From CAIVVT01 sp963823095 (GTDB lineage Bacteria; Acidobacteriota; Terriglobia; Bryobacterales; Bryobacteraceae): DNA of 64,000 bases. Below, in pieces: positions 50,593 to 59,736 of this stretch. The stretch's first letter is position 1. Each line of letters begins with the position of its first letter. The notes below the pieces were generated by a model. The model did not search any database, was not told the DNA's origin, and was given only the letters and a program-made list of their open reading frames with translations. Both the position numbers and the translations under genes were made by a program. The stretch is taken from assembly GCA_963823095.1 (NCBI GenBank), contig CAWGKI010000049.1, forward strand, positions 434,001 through 498,000, read 5' to 3'.

Positions 50593-51108
50593 TTACTTCG
50601 CCGTCGGCCAGAATCCGACTTCCTTCTTCCACTCCTCCAGCGTGTTGTAGCAGATGGGGCAATACGTCGCCCGATCGATGAACTGCCACATTCGCGCGGG
50701 GATGGAACCATCGCCCTTCACCATGTGCGGGAACAACTCACAGTTGACCGGGCGCCCCTCATAGACCGAGCAGATGTTGCCGTCGAGGAAGACGCAGCCT
50801 TTGCCCTCTTCCTGCCGCAGGATGACACCTTCCTCGTCGTCGTGAACGGTGTAATCGCGCCGGAACTCGTCCAGGTCCATGCCAAGGAACTTGGCGAGCT
50901 TCTGCGAATCGCGCGGCGTGATTGGCGTCTTGGCCACGCGGCAGCAGTTGCCGCACTCCTTGCAGTCGATGGCGTTTTCGACCTCGGAGGCCAGTATTTT
51001 GAATTTGCGCACGACGAAGGAGTGAGTCTTGAGATGCTTGCGGAAGCGGTCGTTTTCGGGCCGCTTCTTTTCGCCGAGACGCTGGATTTGGACGAGGTCG
51101 GTAATCAT
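50593..51108 (-). CDS. YkgJ-family cysteine cluster protein
   Basis: 171 residues from ATG 51108; the frame upstream belongs to the terminator of the preceding gene. The metal-binding cysteine cluster is typical: CKECGNCCRV (about residues 50-59), CVFLDGNICSVYEGRPVNCELFPH and a final YCPICY. The family is proposed to bind zinc or an iron-sulfur centre, function unclear. It is on the same strand as the M16 protease and separated from it by a strong terminator. Confidence 0.82.
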   Translation of the reverse strand: MITDLVQIQRLGEKKRPENDRFRKHLKTHSFVVRKFKILASEVENAIDCKECGNCCRVAKTPITPRDSQKLAKFLGMDLDEFRRDYTVHDDEEGVILRQEEGKGCVFLDGNICSVYEGRPVNCELFPHMVKGDGSIPARMWQFIDRATYCPICYNTLEEWKKEVGFWPTAK

Positions 51109-51114
51109 AAAAGG

Positions 51115-51154
51115 ACGAAGGCCGCCCGGACAGGTTCTGCCCGAACGGCCTTCT
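51115..51154 (-). terminator. Strong intrinsic terminator after the M16 protease gene
   Basis: On the minus strand GAAGGCCG...CGGGCAG pairs with CTGTCCG...CGGCCTTC, followed by GTCCTTTT. It lies 33 bases after the protease stop codon. Confidence 0.8.
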
Positions 51155-51186
51155 TCATTGTCTCTCACTCCCGGTCCGGCGGATTC

Positions 51187-54002
51187 TTACCAGGTCACGT
51201 TGGCTTTCTTGAAGTCCCCGGCGCGGACGTAGCTCAGTCCGTCCAGGTCGAGCAGCTTCTTCATGGCGGCTTGAATCTGCTCCGGCGTCAGGGCCTTCAC
51301 CTTCGCTTCCATCTCGGCGTCAAAGGCGAGCGTACGGCCAAAGTACAGGCCATTGGTCAACCTGCCGATCAACTCGCCATCGTTAGCGCGAGAGACCTGC
51401 CGCCCCTGCGCCCAACTCTTCTTGGCAGCTTCGACTTCCGCCGCGGTATAGCCCTGGTCGATGATCTTCTTCAACTCGTCCTTGAACGAGGCTTCCACCT
51501 TCGGCGCGTTCTGCGGATTGCAGATCGCGTAAGCGAAGAACTTGCTGACGTCTTCCTTCGGCGTGGATTGCATAGCCGAACCGACGCCGTAACTCAATCC
51601 TTCCTTGTCGCGGATGCGCGCGAACAGGTGCGAATTCATGCCCTGGCCGAGGATGAAGTTGCCGAGCACCATGGCCGGGAAATCCGCATCCGTATCGGTC
51701 AGCTTCAACAACATGCCGGAGACCCACATCGTGTTAGTCTTGTCGGGCGTTTCGATCACATTGGTGAAAGGTTTGATGTTCGAGTAACTGTTGACGACCC
51801 TCGCGTAGGGCTTGGGGCTCTTCCAATCGCCAAAGAGAGTCTTCACCTGGTTCTGCGTCGACTCGGAGTCGAAATCGCCGATCACCGAAAGCTCGCCATT
51901 GGAAGCGCCATAGAACTCTTTATAGAAGCTCTTGGCATCGTCGAGGGTCACGGCCTTGGTCTCCTCGATCTGCTCGTCGATCGACATCGCGTAGCGCGGA
52001 TCGCCCTTCGGATAGGGCGAGAGGTGCTTCTGCAAAGACACCATGGCCAGCGCCTGGGGCTCGCTCTTATTGCTTTCGAGCTGGGCCAGTTCTTCCTGCT
52101 TCAGCTTGTCAAACTCATCTTGCGGGAACGACGGTTCGCGCAGGACTTCAGACACCAGGTCGATTGCCGGCTTCAAGTTCTCCTTGGTCGTCGTGATGCG
52201 CGCCATGACGGAATCGACCCCGCCCATCACCATCACCTGCGCCTTCATCTTGTCGAAGGCGTCCTTCAACTGCTGGCGTGTGTGTTTAGCCGTACCGCGC
52301 ATCAACATCTGGCCGGCGAGACCGGCTGCCACTTCCTTGTTTTGCAGCGACTTCTCATTGCCGAAGTGAAGTTGCAGCAGCAGGGTCACTTGATTGCCCC
52401 GTGTCTTCTTTTCGAGGAATGCGATCTTGATGCCGCCCAGCGATCCGCGCGCGGTGCGCTTGTCGATGTTCGCGGGGCTGGGATCGAAGGACTCACCCTG
52501 TGCGACCGCCGGCGCGCCCTTGTAGTCCTTCACCATGGCGGCCACGTCCGGTGAATTTGGAATTTCGGCGCGAATCGGATTCTTATCTGGGATGAAGATG
52601 CCGGAAGTGCGGTTCGATTGAATGAAATACTTCTCGGCCGCTTTCTGAACGTCCGCAAGCTGGACGGCTTTCACGCGATCCCGGAAAAGGAACATCAATC
52701 GCCAGTCGCCTTGCGCCTGCCATTCGCTGAGATTCAGCGCCACGCGCTCGCTGTTGTTCAGCAGCAGATCGAAGTTCTTCAGCCAGTTTGTGCGGACCCG
52801 TTCCAGTTCCTCACTTGTGAACTTGTTCTTGGCAATTCCCTCGATGGTCGCTACCAATGTTTCGCGCGCATCTTCAAGTGGCTTTTCCATCCGCACTTCG
52901 GCCATCGCTCCGAAGATGCCGGGGTCCTTCTCCTGCAAGGTCTCCACGCCGATCGACGCCGCCTTCTGGGTGTCGACGAGGGCCTTGTACAACCTTCCTC
53001 CCGGGACGTCGCCGAGAATCGACGACGCCATTTCCACGGCGGCAAATTCCGGGTCGGGTCCGGCAGGGACGTGATAAACGGCCATGGCCACTTGGGTGTC
53101 GCCGTTGCGCCGCAGAGTAACGGACCGCTCGCCGTCCTGCGTGGGCTCGATCGTGTAGGTCTTGCGCAACTGGCGGGTAGGCTTCGGTATGGACCCGTAA
53201 TACTTCTCGACCAGAGCGAGCGTCTTGGCCTCGTCGATCTTCCCCGCCACGACTAGAACGGCGTTGTCGGGTTGGTAGAAATGACGCCAGAACGCCTGCA
53301 GCCGTTCGATTGGCACTTGTTCAATGTCCGACCGGGCGCCGATTGTGGAGTGCCCGTAGTTATGCCATAAAAATGCCGTAGAGAGGATCCGCTCCTCCAA
53401 GATGTTCTGCGGGCTGTTTTCGCCCATCTCGTACTCGTTGCGGACCACGGTCATCTCGCTGTCCAGATCCTTCTTCGCGATGAACGAGTTCACCATGCGA
53501 TCCGCTTCCATGCTCAGCGCCCAGTTCAGGTTCTCGTCGGTCGCCGTGAAGGTCTCGAAGTAGTTGGTCCGGTCCAGCCAGGTGCTGCCATTCGGCCGCG
53601 CGCCGTGGTCCTGCAACTCCTTCTTAATATCGTTGTGGTTCTTGGAGCCTTTGAACATCAGGTGTTCGAGCAGATGCGCCATGCCCGTCTCGCCGTAGTC
53701 CTCGTACCGCGAACCAACCATGTAAGTGATGTTGACCGTGGCGTTGGTCTTGGTAGGGTCGGGGAAGAGCAGCACGCGCAGGCCATTGGCCAACCTGTAC
53801 TCGGTGATGCCTTCCACGCTGGTGACTTTGACCGCGCCGGCCTTTCCAGATCGGCCGTCGCTGGCTTCGCCGCGGCAGCCTTCGCAGCAGGCGGCTTTGC
53901 CGCGGGAGCGGGCGTCTGAGCCAACAGCGGGGTTAAGGAAACAACTGTAAACAGGGCGGCAGAGGCCGCTCGCAAGAAGAGATTGTGTCTGTTTCGAGAC
54001 AT
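51187..54002 (-). CDS. M16-family zinc metalloprotease (pitrilysin-like), signal peptide in a shifted frame
   Basis: The long frame (53817 to 51187, 876 residues) carries two M16 domains; the first has the inverted zinc motif HLLEH (residues 48-52 of that frame) with downstream Glu in EMTVVRNEYEMGEN. It opens mid-protein (VEGITEYRLANGLRVLLFPDP). The missing N-terminus is in the next frame from ATG 54002: MSRNRHNLFLRAASAALFTV, a signal peptide, then Ala/Pro-rich linker PAAKPPAAKAAAAKPATADLE. One base missing in the run CCGG near 53850 joins them, giving about 938 residues. Periplasmic peptide degradation is likely. Confidence 0.88.
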
Positions 54003-54100
54003 AGTTTCGATCTTGATCCTAGCACTCCGCCGTGGCTGGATTCCAAATCGCACCCGGGGCCGGGTCCGCTAGGAATCGCCGCCGGAGTAACCTATCACTC

Positions 54101-54442
54101 ATGGACCGCGACCATGTGCGGAAGATTTGCCTCGCGCAGCCTGGCGTGACGGAAGTCGTTCAATGGGGCAACGCGCTCGTCTTCAAAGTTGCGGGCAAGA
54201 TCTTCGCCGTGATGAATCTGGAGCCAGCGCCGACGGCGCTCAGCTTCAAGTGCACCCCCGAAGAATTCGCCGAACTCAGCGAGCGGCCCGGCTGTATGCC
54301 GGCTCCCTACCTGGCTCGCGCCCAATGGATCGCATTGGAGACGCTGGAAGCGTTGCCGGCTCGCGAGATCCAACGCCTGCTGAAGCTCTCCTATGATCTG
54401 GTCGTCGCGAAGCTGCCCAAGAAAGCGCGGGAAGCGCTCTGA
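54101..54442 (+). CDS. MmcQ/YjbR family protein
   Basis: 113 residues from ATG 54101; GGAG is 13 bases upstream. The CyaY-like MmcQ/YjbR fold is recognised by VRKICLAQPGVTEVVQWGNALVFKVAGKIFAVMN, TALSFKCTPEEFAELSERPGCMPAPYLARAQWIAL and LLKLSYDLVVAKLPKK. Proteins of this family are annotated as DNA-binding but no function is firmly established. Divergent from the M16 protease gene. Confidence 0.85.
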   Translation: MDRDHVRKICLAQPGVTEVVQWGNALVFKVAGKIFAVMNLEPAPTALSFKCTPEEFAELSERPGCMPAPYLARAQWIALETLEALPAREIQRLLKLSYDLVVAKLPKKAREAL

Positions 54443-54447
54443 TCGGA

Positions 54448-54564
54448 GTGGGGCGGACCCCAGAGTCTGCGCCGGACCCCTGGTCCGGCTTCTGAGCACT
54501 AATCAAGAGTCGGGAAGGAGGGCCGACGAGGGCGTCGGCGCGCAGACCTGGGGGTCCGCCCTAC
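54448..54564. repeat. Nested palindromic repeat element
   Basis: Imperfect outer arms GTGGGGCGGACCCCAGAGTC (54448-54467) and the complementary end (about 54540-54564) surround the hairpins CCGGACCCCTGGTCCGG and CCGACGAGGGCGTCGG. The inner hairpin and linker CTAATCAAGAGTCGGGAA are shared with 15550-15600. Placed between the convergent YjbR and NUDIX genes. Confidence 0.8.
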
Positions 54565-54566
54565 TT

Positions 54567-55187
54567 TCAATCGAACGTCGTCGGCCGCTCGGGATGTCTG
54601 TAGTGCTCGAACATCAGCGCGATTTGCGCGGGCATCACGCGCGTCAGCGACAGCGGCGGCAGTGCGTCTTCGGCAAAGAATCCGGCTCCGTTGGTTTCGT
54701 AGCTCGAAGCAGCCTCGCCGCCAACGAGTTCACAAAGGAAGAACAGCTTGTAGGCGTGGAAGGGATAGAAAGGATGACCGTGCAAGTTCCGGTCGAGCAC
54801 CGCCGCGAGCTTCCGCGCCTTCACGGCGTATCCGGACTCTTCCCGAACCTCGCGCTCGACCGCCAGGCTCGGCACATCGCCCACGTCGGCCCAACCGCCG
54901 GGCAGACTCCACGCACCGTCTTCCATCTCTTTCACCATGAGGATCCGGTCTTTGTGAATCACGGCGGCTCGCACGTCGACTTTCGGCGTCGCATAGCCCT
55001 TCTCGCGGCTGAGCAGATCGAGGACAGGCTGAATTCCGGCCGAACCCGTACCGGCGTCGAGCATTTCGGCCGCGATCTGCCGCACGGCCTCGTAGCGCTC
55101 AGTGTCGTAGTGGTCCTTGGTATAAGTGATGCCCGTCTGGGCAATCGCCTGCAGACGCTTTGCCCAGTCGAGCCATTGCGGGTCCAT
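54567..55187 (-). CDS. NUDIX hydrolase with N-terminal NUDIX_N-like domain
   Basis: 206 residues. An N-terminal helical part (WAKRLQAIAQTGITYTKDHYDTERYEAVRQIAAEML) is typical of ADP-ribose pyrophosphatase-like proteins with the Nudix_N_2 region. The Nudix box reads GGWADVGDVPSLAVEREVREESGY (Asp for the first Glu), preceded by VRAAVIHKDRILMVKE. Expected to hydrolyse a nucleoside diphosphate linked to another moiety, such as ADP-ribose or FAD. Substrate unproven. Confidence 0.87.
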   Translation of the reverse strand: MDPQWLDWAKRLQAIAQTGITYTKDHYDTERYEAVRQIAAEMLDAGTGSAGIQPVLDLLSREKGYATPKVDVRAAVIHKDRILMVKEMEDGAWSLPGGWADVGDVPSLAVEREVREESGYAVKARKLAAVLDRNLHGHPFYPFHAYKLFFLCELVGGEAASSYETNGAGFFAEDALPPLSLTRVMPAQIALMFEHYRHPERPTTFD

Positions 55188-55311
55188 GTTTTGAGTGTAT
55201 TCAGTAGGACAGACGATCGCTCGCGTCGTGTGTCAATCTGTCATCCATCAAGGCCATCGTTAGTCTTGTATAGAATGACAGACCACACTACGTGATGGTC
55301 TGTCCTACCTC

Positions 55312-57486
55312 TCAATCGAGGATCGAGAACAGGCTGCTGAAATCGTCGGTCCAGAGTTGTCCAGCCGCGCCGGGAAGCCGCTGGCCCGCGCTCTCAATCT
55401 CTTCGTGCCCGAGATAACCGCCGCTGTTGCCGAGCAGCACCCAGGTCGAGCGGAATACGCCGCGCGCCCGGTCGCCCGGATCGTCGATGACCACCGCGGG
55501 CTTGTGCAGAACCGCGGCGGCGGCCTGGACCACGGGTTTCAGGTTCAGATACTGATTCGAGATGTGCACGGCCAGCACGCCCTCGGGTTGGAGGTGCTTG
55601 AAGTACAGTGCGAAGGCCTGCTTGGTGAGCATGTGGACTGGAATCGAGTCGCCCGAGAAGGCGTCCACCGCGAGCACGTCGTATTGTCCCAAGGGCTCTC
55701 TTTCCAGCGACAACCGCCCATCGCCAAGCACGACGTTAACCTGCGCGGCCGAATCGCGGATGTAACTGAATTCATCGCGTGCCAGACGCGCCACGAGCGG
55801 ATTGATCTCGTAGAAGCTGTAACGGTCCCCGGGACGGCCATAGGCAGCCAGAGTGCCGACGCCCAGTCCGACAACACCGACGCGCAAGGCGGTCCGCTGT
55901 TGGCCCGCTGCCCTCAAGGCGATACCGATGCCCGAATCGGCGCCGTAGTAGGCGGTGGGCTCGCGCCTCCTGGAAGGCGACAGCCATTGCATCCCATGAT
56001 CGATGGAGCCGTTCATGAGCTTGCGCGATAGCGGGTTTTCGACCGATTCGACGCCGGTCGCATTGGGAGCTTGAACCCAGGCCGGCCCGAGTTGATCCAC
56101 CACGCTCAACACTCCATAGAAATTGCGGACCATGATGCGCGCCCGTGCGGATTCCTCCACCCCGGTCGCTACCAGGCCGCCAACCAACAGGGCGGCGAGT
56201 CCAACCAATCCGAGCCAGGCGGGCTGCCAGCGCGCACGGTAAAAGCGGCTGCGCGGATCGCGCCGGTACACCACGGGCACCAGCACCGCGCACGCGCCGA
56301 GAGCGATCTGGAGTTCAAAATGGCCCGAAAAGATGCGCGGCGCGAGGAGCGCGGCAAAGAAAGCCCCGAGCGCGCTGCCCAGCGAGATCCGCAGATAGAA
56401 CGACGTAAGATACGCGGGGTCGGGCTTCAGCCGCACCAGTTCGCCATGACAGAACATGCAGCAAACGAACAGACCGCAACAATAAACTCCGACCAGCACT
56501 GAGAGCGGCAAACCCGCAAACGAAGGCGACAAAGCGTAGGCCATGCACGCCAGCGCCACGCCGAGCAAGCGCAGGAACAGGCCGCGCCGGTACCAGATGG
56601 AGCTGTCGAAACACAGGATGAAACTCAGCAGATAGAGCGCCAGCGGAATCACCCACAGCAGCGGGACGGAGGCGACGTTCTGCGTGACGTGCGTCGTGAC
56701 GGCGACCAGCAGCGCCGATCCACAGGCGGCGAGGGCCATCCACATCAGCTTGTCCGAAAGTCGCGGTGCGGCCCCGGCACCCTGCGCCGGCGCTGGATCC
56801 GGCCGCGCCAGGAATCCCGTCGCACTCCCTCGCTCGCCAAAGGCCACCACAGCGCACAGGGCTGCCGCGACGACGTAAACGATGGACCACAGCCCGGCTT
56901 GATGCGTACTCGTCAGCTTCGGCTCGATCAGCGCCGGGTAGCTCACCAGGGCCAACATGGAACCGACGTTCGAAAGGGCGTAGAAGCGGTAAGGCACCGC
57001 GCCCGAGCGGCTGCGCGAATACCAGGATTGCAGCAGCGGACTGGTGGAAGAAAGCAGGAAGTAGGGTAACCCGACGGTCAAGGTGAGCAGCAGCAGAATG
57101 CGCCACGACGGGTCGCCGGAGCCCGTCGGCTTCCACGCTTCGCGCGGCAAAACGGGTAGAACCAGCAGGCTTACGGTGAGCAGTCCAATATGGATCCAGC
57201 TTTGCATTCGCGGTGCGGCGCGCCGCGTCAGGATGTGGGCATAAAGGTAGCCCAGCAGCAGGGCGACTTGAAAGAACAATAGACACACGGTCCACACCGC
57301 CGCCGCCCCTCCGAACCAGGGCAGGATGATCTTACCGATGAGCGGCTGCACCTGGAACAGCAGGAATGCGTTGAGGAATATGGCAACGGCGTAGAGCCAT
57401 GAGGGCACTGGTCTGGGAGGATGCGGAGGCCATGCCTTTGCGGCGCCCACGCGCGCCTCCGCTTCGATGGAACTTTGCGCAGCCAA
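55312..57486 (-). CDS. Fused membrane (MFS-like) and spermidine synthase-like methyltransferase-fold protein
   Basis: 724 residues. The N-terminal 400 residues contain about eleven hydrophobic helices starting LYAVAIFLNAFLLFQVQPLIGK (the fused MFS/spermidine synthase signature FLxFxVQPLIGK). The C-terminal part (about 490-715) has the Rossmann-like spermidine synthase core: VGVVGLGVGTLAAYGRPGDRYSFYEINPLV and DVLAVDAFSGDSIPVHMLTKQAF. Whether it makes polyamines is unknown; many such fusions lack the catalytic acids. Probably in the inner membrane. A 130-base gap with a palindromic repeat separates it from the fumarase upstream. Confidence 0.88.
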   Translation of the reverse strand: MAAQSSIEAEARVGAAKAWPPHPPRPVPSWLYAVAIFLNAFLLFQVQPLIGKIILPWFGGAAAVWTVCLLFFQVALLLGYLYAHILTRRAAPRMQSWIHIGLLTVSLLVLPVLPREAWKPTGSGDPSWRILLLLTLTVGLPYFLLSSTSPLLQSWYSRSRSGAVPYRFYALSNVGSMLALVSYPALIEPKLTSTHQAGLWSIVYVVAAALCAVVAFGERGSATGFLARPDPAPAQGAGAAPRLSDKLMWMALAACGSALLVAVTTHVTQNVASVPLLWVIPLALYLLSFILCFDSSIWYRRGLFLRLLGVALACMAYALSPSFAGLPLSVLVGVYCCGLFVCCMFCHGELVRLKPDPAYLTSFYLRISLGSALGAFFAALLAPRIFSGHFELQIALGACAVLVPVVYRRDPRSRFYRARWQPAWLGLVGLAALLVGGLVATGVEESARARIMVRNFYGVLSVVDQLGPAWVQAPNATGVESVENPLSRKLMNGSIDHGMQWLSPSRRREPTAYYGADSGIGIALRAAGQQRTALRVGVVGLGVGTLAAYGRPGDRYSFYEINPLVARLARDEFSYIRDSAAQVNVVLGDGRLSLEREPLGQYDVLAVDAFSGDSIPVHMLTKQAFALYFKHLQPEGVLAVHISNQYLNLKPVVQAAAAVLHKPAVVIDDPGDRARGVFRSTWVLLGNSGGYLGHEEIESAGQRLPGAAGQLWTDDFSSLFSILD

Positions 57487-57589
57487 TGACTTTCGGAACT
57501 CCCTCTTGAAACGGACCCTATGGATGTAGACGCCCGATGCCGCGATCCTGTTCCCATCGTATCGGACGCTGGGGTAACGCTTGGTCCGT

Positions 57590-57617
57590 GTGGGGCGGAC
57601 CTGGAGGTCCGCCCCAC
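57590..57617. repeat. 28-base palindromic repeat
   Basis: GTGGGGCGGACC and GGTCCGCCCCAC flank a TGGA loop (57590-57617). It is identical in stem to the outer arms of the element at 4418-4522 and lies just after the fumarase stop, where it may end transcription. Confidence 0.85.
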
Positions 57618-57626
57618 CTTGTGTGT

Positions 57627-59144
57627 TTACTTCTTCTGCAGCGCTTCCAGCACTTGGCCGGTCTCTTCCTCGACTTTGGCGTGCAGGCTTTGGCCGTGAG
57701 CGTCCATGGTCACGATGGCAGGGAAATCATTGACGCGCAGGTGCCACATGGCCTCGGGAATGCCCAGTTCCATCAGGTTGACGTCGAGCACCTTCTCTAC
57801 CGTCTTGGCATAGTACTGCGCCGCGCCGCCAATGGCATTGAGATACACCGCGCCGCACTCCTGCAATGCCGCGAGCGTCTTCGGACCCATGCCTCCCTTG
57901 CCGATGACAGCCTTGACCCCGAAGCGGCGCAGCACGTCGTGCTCGTAGGGCTCCTCACGGATGCTGGTGGTCGGACCGGCGGCCTTCACCTTCCATTCCC
58001 CGTCTTCCTGCAGCATCACCGGACCGCAGTGGTAAAGCACCGATCCGTTCAGGTCCACGGGCGGATCGTTCTTCTGGAGGTAGGCGTGCACGGCGTCGCG
58101 GCCGGTGTACATCTCGCCCCGGATCAAAACGACATCGCCGACGTGCAGCGTCCGCATCTGTTCCGCGGTCAGGGGCGCGGTGAGCACCACTTCGCGGCCC
58201 GTGAGCGGGAAACCTTCACCCTGCGCCATCTTCTGGACCGGCTCGGCGGGATCCCGGTAGAGCCAATCCGTAATGGCTCCGGTCTTCGAGTCGAGGATTA
58301 CGCCCAAGCGGCGGAACGCCCAGCAGTTGTAGGCCACCGAGACGAAGAAGCTGGCCGGCAGGCGGTTTGCCGCCATAATCTTGCAGCCGATCAGGCTGGC
58401 CTTGCCGCCGAAGCCCATGGCGCCGACGCCGAGCTTATTGGCCTCATCCATGATCTCCGTTTCGAGCTGCGCGAGTACCGGGTTCGGATTGGTGTCCTCC
58501 AGCGTTCGGAAGAGTTGGTATTTCGCCAGCGCATAGCCCGTGGCGCGGTCCGAGCCGATGCAGACCCCGATGGCGCCCGGCGAGCAGCCTTGCCCCTGCG
58601 CCTGCCAGACGGCGTGCAGGATGCACTTTTTGACGCCCGCCAGATCGCGGCCCACGCGGCCCAGATGCTCCAGTTCGGCTGGGAGCGAGTATTGGATGTT
58701 CTTGTTTTCGCAGCCGCCGCCCTTCAGGATCAGTTTGACCTCGATCTCGTCCTTTTCCCACTGTTCAAAGTGAATCACCGGCGTTTCGGGTCCGAGATTG
58801 TTGCCGGAGTTCTTACCCGTCAGCGAATCGACCGAGTTCGGCCGCAACTTGCCGCGTCTGGTCGCCTCGGCGACCGCTTCGCGAATCGCCGCCGCGATCT
58901 GGATCTGGTTCGTGCCGGCAGGGGTGTGGATGACGAAGGTCGGCATGCCGGTGTCCTGGCAGATCGCGCCTTCGCCCTCTTCGGCCATGTCGATGTTGGT
59001 CGCAATGATGTTGAGCGCCTGATGCGACTGGGTGGCGGGCGTCTCGATGGCGAGCACGTCGCTCATCGCGCGGCGGACGTCGGGAGGGAGATTGGTGGAA
59101 GTCTGGGTTATGAGTTCGAGGAGGCTGGAGGCGAGGAATTGCAT
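57627..59144 (-). CDS. fumA: Fumarate hydratase, class I (4Fe-4S, alpha and beta domains fused)
   Basis: 505 residues. Alpha region with IATNIDMAEEGEGAICQDTGMPTFV (first cluster cysteine), GGGCENKNIQYSLP and GQGCSPGAIGVCIGSDRATGY (other cysteines), then the beta domain with VLTAPLTAEQMRTLHVGDVVLIRGEMYTGRDAVHAYL and YHCGPVM...GPTTSIREEPYEHDVLRRFGVKAVIGKGGMG. It interconverts fumarate and malate in the TCA cycle. Class I enzymes are oxygen-sensitive, and whether a class II fumC exists elsewhere is unknown. The single-chain form is as in E. coli FumA/FumB. Confidence 0.95.
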   Translation of the reverse strand: MQFLASSLLELITQTSTNLPPDVRRAMSDVLAIETPATQSHQALNIIATNIDMAEEGEGAICQDTGMPTFVIHTPAGTNQIQIAAAIREAVAEATRRGKLRPNSVDSLTGKNSGNNLGPETPVIHFEQWEKDEIEVKLILKGGGCENKNIQYSLPAELEHLGRVGRDLAGVKKCILHAVWQAQGQGCSPGAIGVCIGSDRATGYALAKYQLFRTLEDTNPNPVLAQLETEIMDEANKLGVGAMGFGGKASLIGCKIMAANRLPASFFVSVAYNCWAFRRLGVILDSKTGAITDWLYRDPAEPVQKMAQGEGFPLTGREVVLTAPLTAEQMRTLHVGDVVLIRGEMYTGRDAVHAYLQKNDPPVDLNGSVLYHCGPVMLQEDGEWKVKAAGPTTSIREEPYEHDVLRRFGVKAVIGKGGMGPKTLAALQECGAVYLNAIGGAAQYYAKTVEKVLDVNLMELGIPEAMWHLRVNDFPAIVTMDAHGQSLHAKVEEETGQVLEALQKK

Positions 59145-59334
59145 GATAATTAACTCCTGAACCTCATTCTATGCCTCCGGGGTGTGAATGAGGCGTGTAA
59201 CGGGAGGCTTGCCAAAACGACGGGTGAGTTCTTGTCCCCATTGCCAGAGCAATAGGGTCAGCGGATTGTCCGCGCCAAGCGCAAGCACCGCAGAAAGCCG
59301 GTGAGATTGCCGGAATCGGATCGACGGTTTGTTT

Positions 59335-59349
59335 ACTTGACCGTCAAGT
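59335..59349 (+). promoter_or_regulatory. Operator palindrome 1 upstream of padR
   Basis: ACTTGACCGTCAAGT: half-sites ACTTGA and TCAAGT separated by three bases. Overlaps the -35 box (TTGACC, 59337-59342) of the promoter below. The same half-sites recur 45 bases downstream. Confidence 0.7.
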
Positions 59350-59365
59350 GGAACCGGCTTACGGT
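59337..59365 (+). promoter_or_regulatory. Candidate promoter of the padR-ADOP operon
   Basis: TTGACC (59337-59342), 17-base spacer, TACGGT (59360-59365). The -35 box matches TTGACA at five of six positions. It lies between operator 1 and operator 2. Confidence 0.5.
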
Positions 59366-59379
59366 GGAGCAGGTGGTCT

Positions 59380-59394
59380 ACTTGAATGTCAAGT
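59380..59394 (+). promoter_or_regulatory. Operator palindrome 2, covering the padR start codon
   Basis: ACTTGAATGTCAAGT: identical half-sites to operator 1 with ATG as the three-base spacer. That ATG (59386-59388) is the first in-frame start of padR. Confidence 0.7.
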
Positions 59395-59733
59395 GAACGA
59401 ACGGACTCAATGACGGTGCTGCAGGGAACGCTCGATCTGATCGTCCTGCGGACGCTCCAAACCATGGGCGCGCAGCATGCCTACGCGATAGCGACGCGGA
59501 TCGAGCAGGTTTCCGAAGACCTGTTGCATCTGAACCAGGGCACTTTGTACCCGGCGCTTGTCCGACTGGAACAGCAGGGCAGGATCAAAGGTACCTGGGG
59601 CAAGACAGATAACAATCGCGACGCGAAGTATTACGCGATTACCAAGGCCGGCAAGAAGGCGCTGGAGGAGGAGACTCTGCGTTGGCGCAGAATGTCCGGG
59701 CTGGTGGACAAGCTGCTATCCGAAGGAGCGTGA
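59386..59733 (+). CDS. PadR-family transcriptional regulator
   Basis: 115 residues from ATG 59386 (AGGTGG nine bases upstream); a second start at 59410 (MTVLQGTLDLIVLRTL) is the family-typical N-terminus and equally possible. Winged helix: GTLDLIVLRTLQTMGAQHAYAIATRIEQ, LNQGTLYPALVRLEQQGRIKGTWG and DAKYYAITKAGKKALEEET. PadR proteins are ligand-responsive repressors. In Acidobacteriota they are commonly paired with ADOP permeases, as here (three bases to the next start). Autoregulation through the two ACTTGA-N3-TCAAGT sites is inferred. Confidence 0.92.
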   Translation: MSSERTDSMTVLQGTLDLIVLRTLQTMGAQHAYAIATRIEQVSEDLLHLNQGTLYPALVRLEQQGRIKGTWGKTDNNRDAKYYAITKAGKKALEEETLRWRRMSGLVDKLLSEGA

Positions 59734-59736
59734 CGA

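Noticed and set aside
50545..52554. A 669-codon plus-strand open frame opposite ykgJ and the M16 protease
   Set aside because: It crosses two clearly coding minus-strand genes and a terminator, with a composition typical of antisense shadow.
57537..59153. A 538-codon plus-strand open frame opposite the fumarase
   Set aside because: Antisense shadow of a highly conserved class I fumarase; no start signal or domain.
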